DNA of 64,000 nt from Coffea arabica (Eukaryota > Streptophyta > Magnoliopsida > Gentianales > Rubiaceae), in the NCBI RefSeq assembly GCF_036785885.1, contig NC_092312.1, positions 18,060,001 to 18,124,000 of the forward strand, read 5' to 3'. A program made the position numbers and the translations under genes. How positions within the stretch are numbered: the first letter of the stretch is position 1; each line of letters starts with the position of its first letter. Below, in pieces: positions 61,626-64,000 of the stretch. The notes under the pieces were generated by a model. The model was given only the letters and a program-made list of their open reading frames with translations, searched no databases and was not told the DNA's origin.

Positions 61626-64000
61626 TTTCAAACTACTATAACAGTTCTGCTCTTTACCTAAATCTGCATTTTGGTCAATCAATTACTACCTGTACAGTGG
61701 AAGACCCTGCTCTTTACTTATTTGTGATCCTTGTATGTGTAAAAAAAAAAAATTTTATTTCAATGATGAAGTGTGCATGGATGATAAGGAAAAATAAAAC
61801 GAGCAAAAACTAAATTAAGAAGAACCATATGCCAACTTTACAAAGTTCCCACAAAAGAGCACGTTTTATCTGTAATAAAACTAGTGGTAAAATTAACTTA
61901 ACATTTGCATTATTGTAAAAGAGCTAGAGCAAATGTATGTTTATCACCCGTAGTCCCAAGTAGATAAGAATTCTTCACGATGACTGTTATCTTCTTAATC
62001 AAAGATGAATCAGTATGCAGAAGCTCAAGGAACCCAAAAACATTTTACACCTAAAATATGACTGAGTATTCGTCCACGGTAAATTCTCGAAAATTGAGTT
62101 TTTAAAAGAAATTCATAAAGGATGGCAGTTTTCTAACCTTTTTCTCAAAAGGTGAAAAATGTATTTGCTGAACGCAAATGCAATGAAGTGTTGTTAGAGC
62201 CGGATCGAATCAATTGGTCCAACCATGAATTGACTTTTTTCTCGAATTGGTTAGTAGCACAAAATCATTTTGGTCAAAAATCATTCAAACCATAAAAAAT
62301 TAGGCAATACTAACTTGATTCGATTGCTTGATCTGGTGTGCGACCCGGGTCGACCAACGGATTAGTCAGGGCAAAGCCCTGGATACCGTGGCAGGCAACC
62401 AAAAAAAAAAGAAAATGCCACCCACTTTGTGTAAACACTTAAATCACTTGCTTTCCTAAGTGATATCTATATTAAGAAGTTTTCATCCCTATCATCTTAT
62501 CAATTTATCATCAATATTCTAACTTGCATTATAAAGCGATATTCCCAACAAAAAAAAATCGAATTAGGTATGATTTGTTTTAATTTAGTTTTTCAAGTAG
62601 TTTTAGAAAATGGACATATTGTAAACATAAATTCACATTTTCATGTATAATTTTTAGGTATATTTTTTATTTAAAGCGTAATATTTTTGGAACATTCTGT
62701 ACGATTGACTGAATGTAACCAAGAACTTAATTTTAATATTTCTAAAACTTATAAAAATGTAAAATAATTTTGACATCATGGTGACGTCAACAAATTTATG
62801 AGAACGATTTAACTGATTCGATGAGTTGAATCCTAATCCAATAATTTAGCCGATTCACTATCCGATCAGAGTTTAACAACTCGAAAACTCCTTCTAACAA
62901 CCACCTGAATTTGCGAATTTACTCTGTTGGTCCACCATCACAACCCTAGAAGGAAAAATTACCGCTTCTCATAATCAGGTAGCTGCCCTTTGGAAACCTC
63001 GAACGTGCAAGCCCGTATACAGCATTCCCATGGCTGCCAATGATCGTAAACTAAATCTCTGAATGGGAATGTAAGAAACGTTGAGCATAAAAACTCCGTC
63101 TTATGACTCGACAAAGCTGGCTTATGCCACCTTTCAATTTAAATGTAGTTAGTAAATTTGTAAACGAAGCCGTTATATTAACTGCATCAAAAGAAAAAAT
63201 TTGCACATCAGAATTCAATATGCATATGTGTGAGTCCAAGCTTTCCCTATTTCCCAACAGCCCAACTCCATGCCTAACTCCTTTCTTAATTCTCAATTAT
63301 TAATGTAAAACAACGTAATAAGCTCCTTATGGAAAAAATCTGAACGCTTTTGTACCAGATTAAAAACACTTTGGTAATATATTAATTTCAATAGGAGATT
63401 CTCTTGACAATATAGTAAACTTTTTGACCTGTATAAAACTTTTCTGAACCTATATGTAGGTGGTTGTTAACCAAAATGGTAATCATGCATGCAGCTATCA
63501 AAGAAATATTGGGACCATTAATTCTAGGATATCCCACTAATCAAGTGATAACCATAAAATAAGCAGGATCATAAAATGATTCATGCAGCTATCAAAGAAA
63601 TATTGGGACCATTAATTCTAGGATATCCCACTAATCAAGTGATAACCGTAAAATAACTGTTGTAAATAGGAAGCAGGATCATAAAATGATTCATTCTAGG
63701 CAAGTAATATTGAGGACCAATCTTTCCTCGTGCAATATTGCAATTTCCACGAACCAAATTGACGATTCAAAATAATGCTATTGGTAATCAATCTGGAGTA
63801 ACTCTTTAAATTAAAGGACAAAGTTGAGCCTATATAGCAAACATGCTTGCAAGGTGAAGCGCATGTACAGGGAAATTAGAAACCTTCTATATATTGAGCA
63901 TTTCCCATATATATGTACGTATAGATGTTTTACAACTGTGAAAGAAACTAAAGCATTAACTTTGTGTTATAATCCAGTCCTGGTACAAACAATAATATGT
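61626..64000. other. Intergenic, repeats only
   Basis: No gene is supported. The segment 62192-62882 has related inverted ends (gttgttagagccggatcga and complement gttgttaaactctgatcgga), so it may be a decayed nonautonomous transposon of about 690 bases. The remainder is AT-rich. A plus/minus pair of frames at 63051-63303 matches nothing I know. Confidence 0.45.
63488..63694. repeat. Tandem duplication of about 94-110 bp
   Basis: A unit starting atgcagctatcaaagaaat and ending aggatcataaaatgattcat occurs twice in a row, beginning near 63488 and 63582. The copies are almost identical, but the second has about 16 extra bases (around ctgttgtaaataggaa) before its end. It lies in intergenic DNA. 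Confidence 0.9.

Noticed and set aside
63051-63303. Frames of 66 and 81 codons on opposite strands
   Set aside because: Neither shows a domain, a signal peptide or coding-like composition.

Overview
This is nuclear DNA of a flowering plant, most likely a eudicot. The genes have many introns with mostly GT-AG borders, the noncoding DNA is AT-rich and full of microsatellites and small foldback transposons, and the proteins are plant families: a vacuolar sorting receptor, an RSL-type bHLH, a DUF936 protein, an apoplastic GH3 xylosidase and a GH10 xylanase relic. I cannot name the species. There are no operons, phages or CRISPR arrays.

Layout: (1) 0.65-6.3 kb, + strand, ZFPL1-like Golgi zinc-finger membrane protein, 9 coding exons. 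(2) 9.86-12.25 kb, +, RSL class II bHLH factor, 5 exons. (3) 13.4-18.4 kb, -, vacuolar sorting receptor, 12 exons. (4) 18.4-22.8 kb, AT-rich spacer with several foldback elements. (5) 22.8-26.1 kb, -, DUF936 protein, 4 exons. (6) 27.1-27.7 kb, nonautonomous hAT element. (7) 28.9-32.1 kb, +, GH3 beta-xylosidase with one frameshift in its last exon, then a tRNA-Asn on the - strand at 32.3 kb. (8) 34.0-34.3 kb, -, small uncharacterised single-exon plant gene. (9) 35.5-40.4 kb, transposon cluster: a 3.1 kb solo LTR inside one arm of a MITE, then a Harbinger remnant. (10) 40.8-44.2 kb, +, RlmN-like radical SAM methyltransferase, 8 exons. (11) 45.1-47.0 kb, -, broken GH10 xylanase gene. (12) 48.3-52.0 kb, -, Arg/Ser/Asp-rich nuclear-type protein, 4 exons. 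(13) 53.1-54.0 kb, -, probable plastid GNAT-like protein, 2 exons. (14) 54.6-60.2 kb, -, DNA polymerase kappa, 14 exons, with a duplicated 5' fragment of the same gene at 61.0-61.6 kb. The rest, to 64 kb, holds repeats only.

The exon chains were built by hand from splice borders, family alignment remembered from homologues, and phase. For each intact gene the exon lengths add up to a whole number of codons, which supports the models. The genes are unrelated housekeeping or developmental genes, so I do not claim a functional cluster. I found no undescribed biological system. The most instructive items are structural: the nested solo LTR, the POLK 5' fragment duplication, the duplicated splice donor in the DUF936 gene, the xylosidase frameshift, the internally deleted xylanase, and two GC-AG introns.
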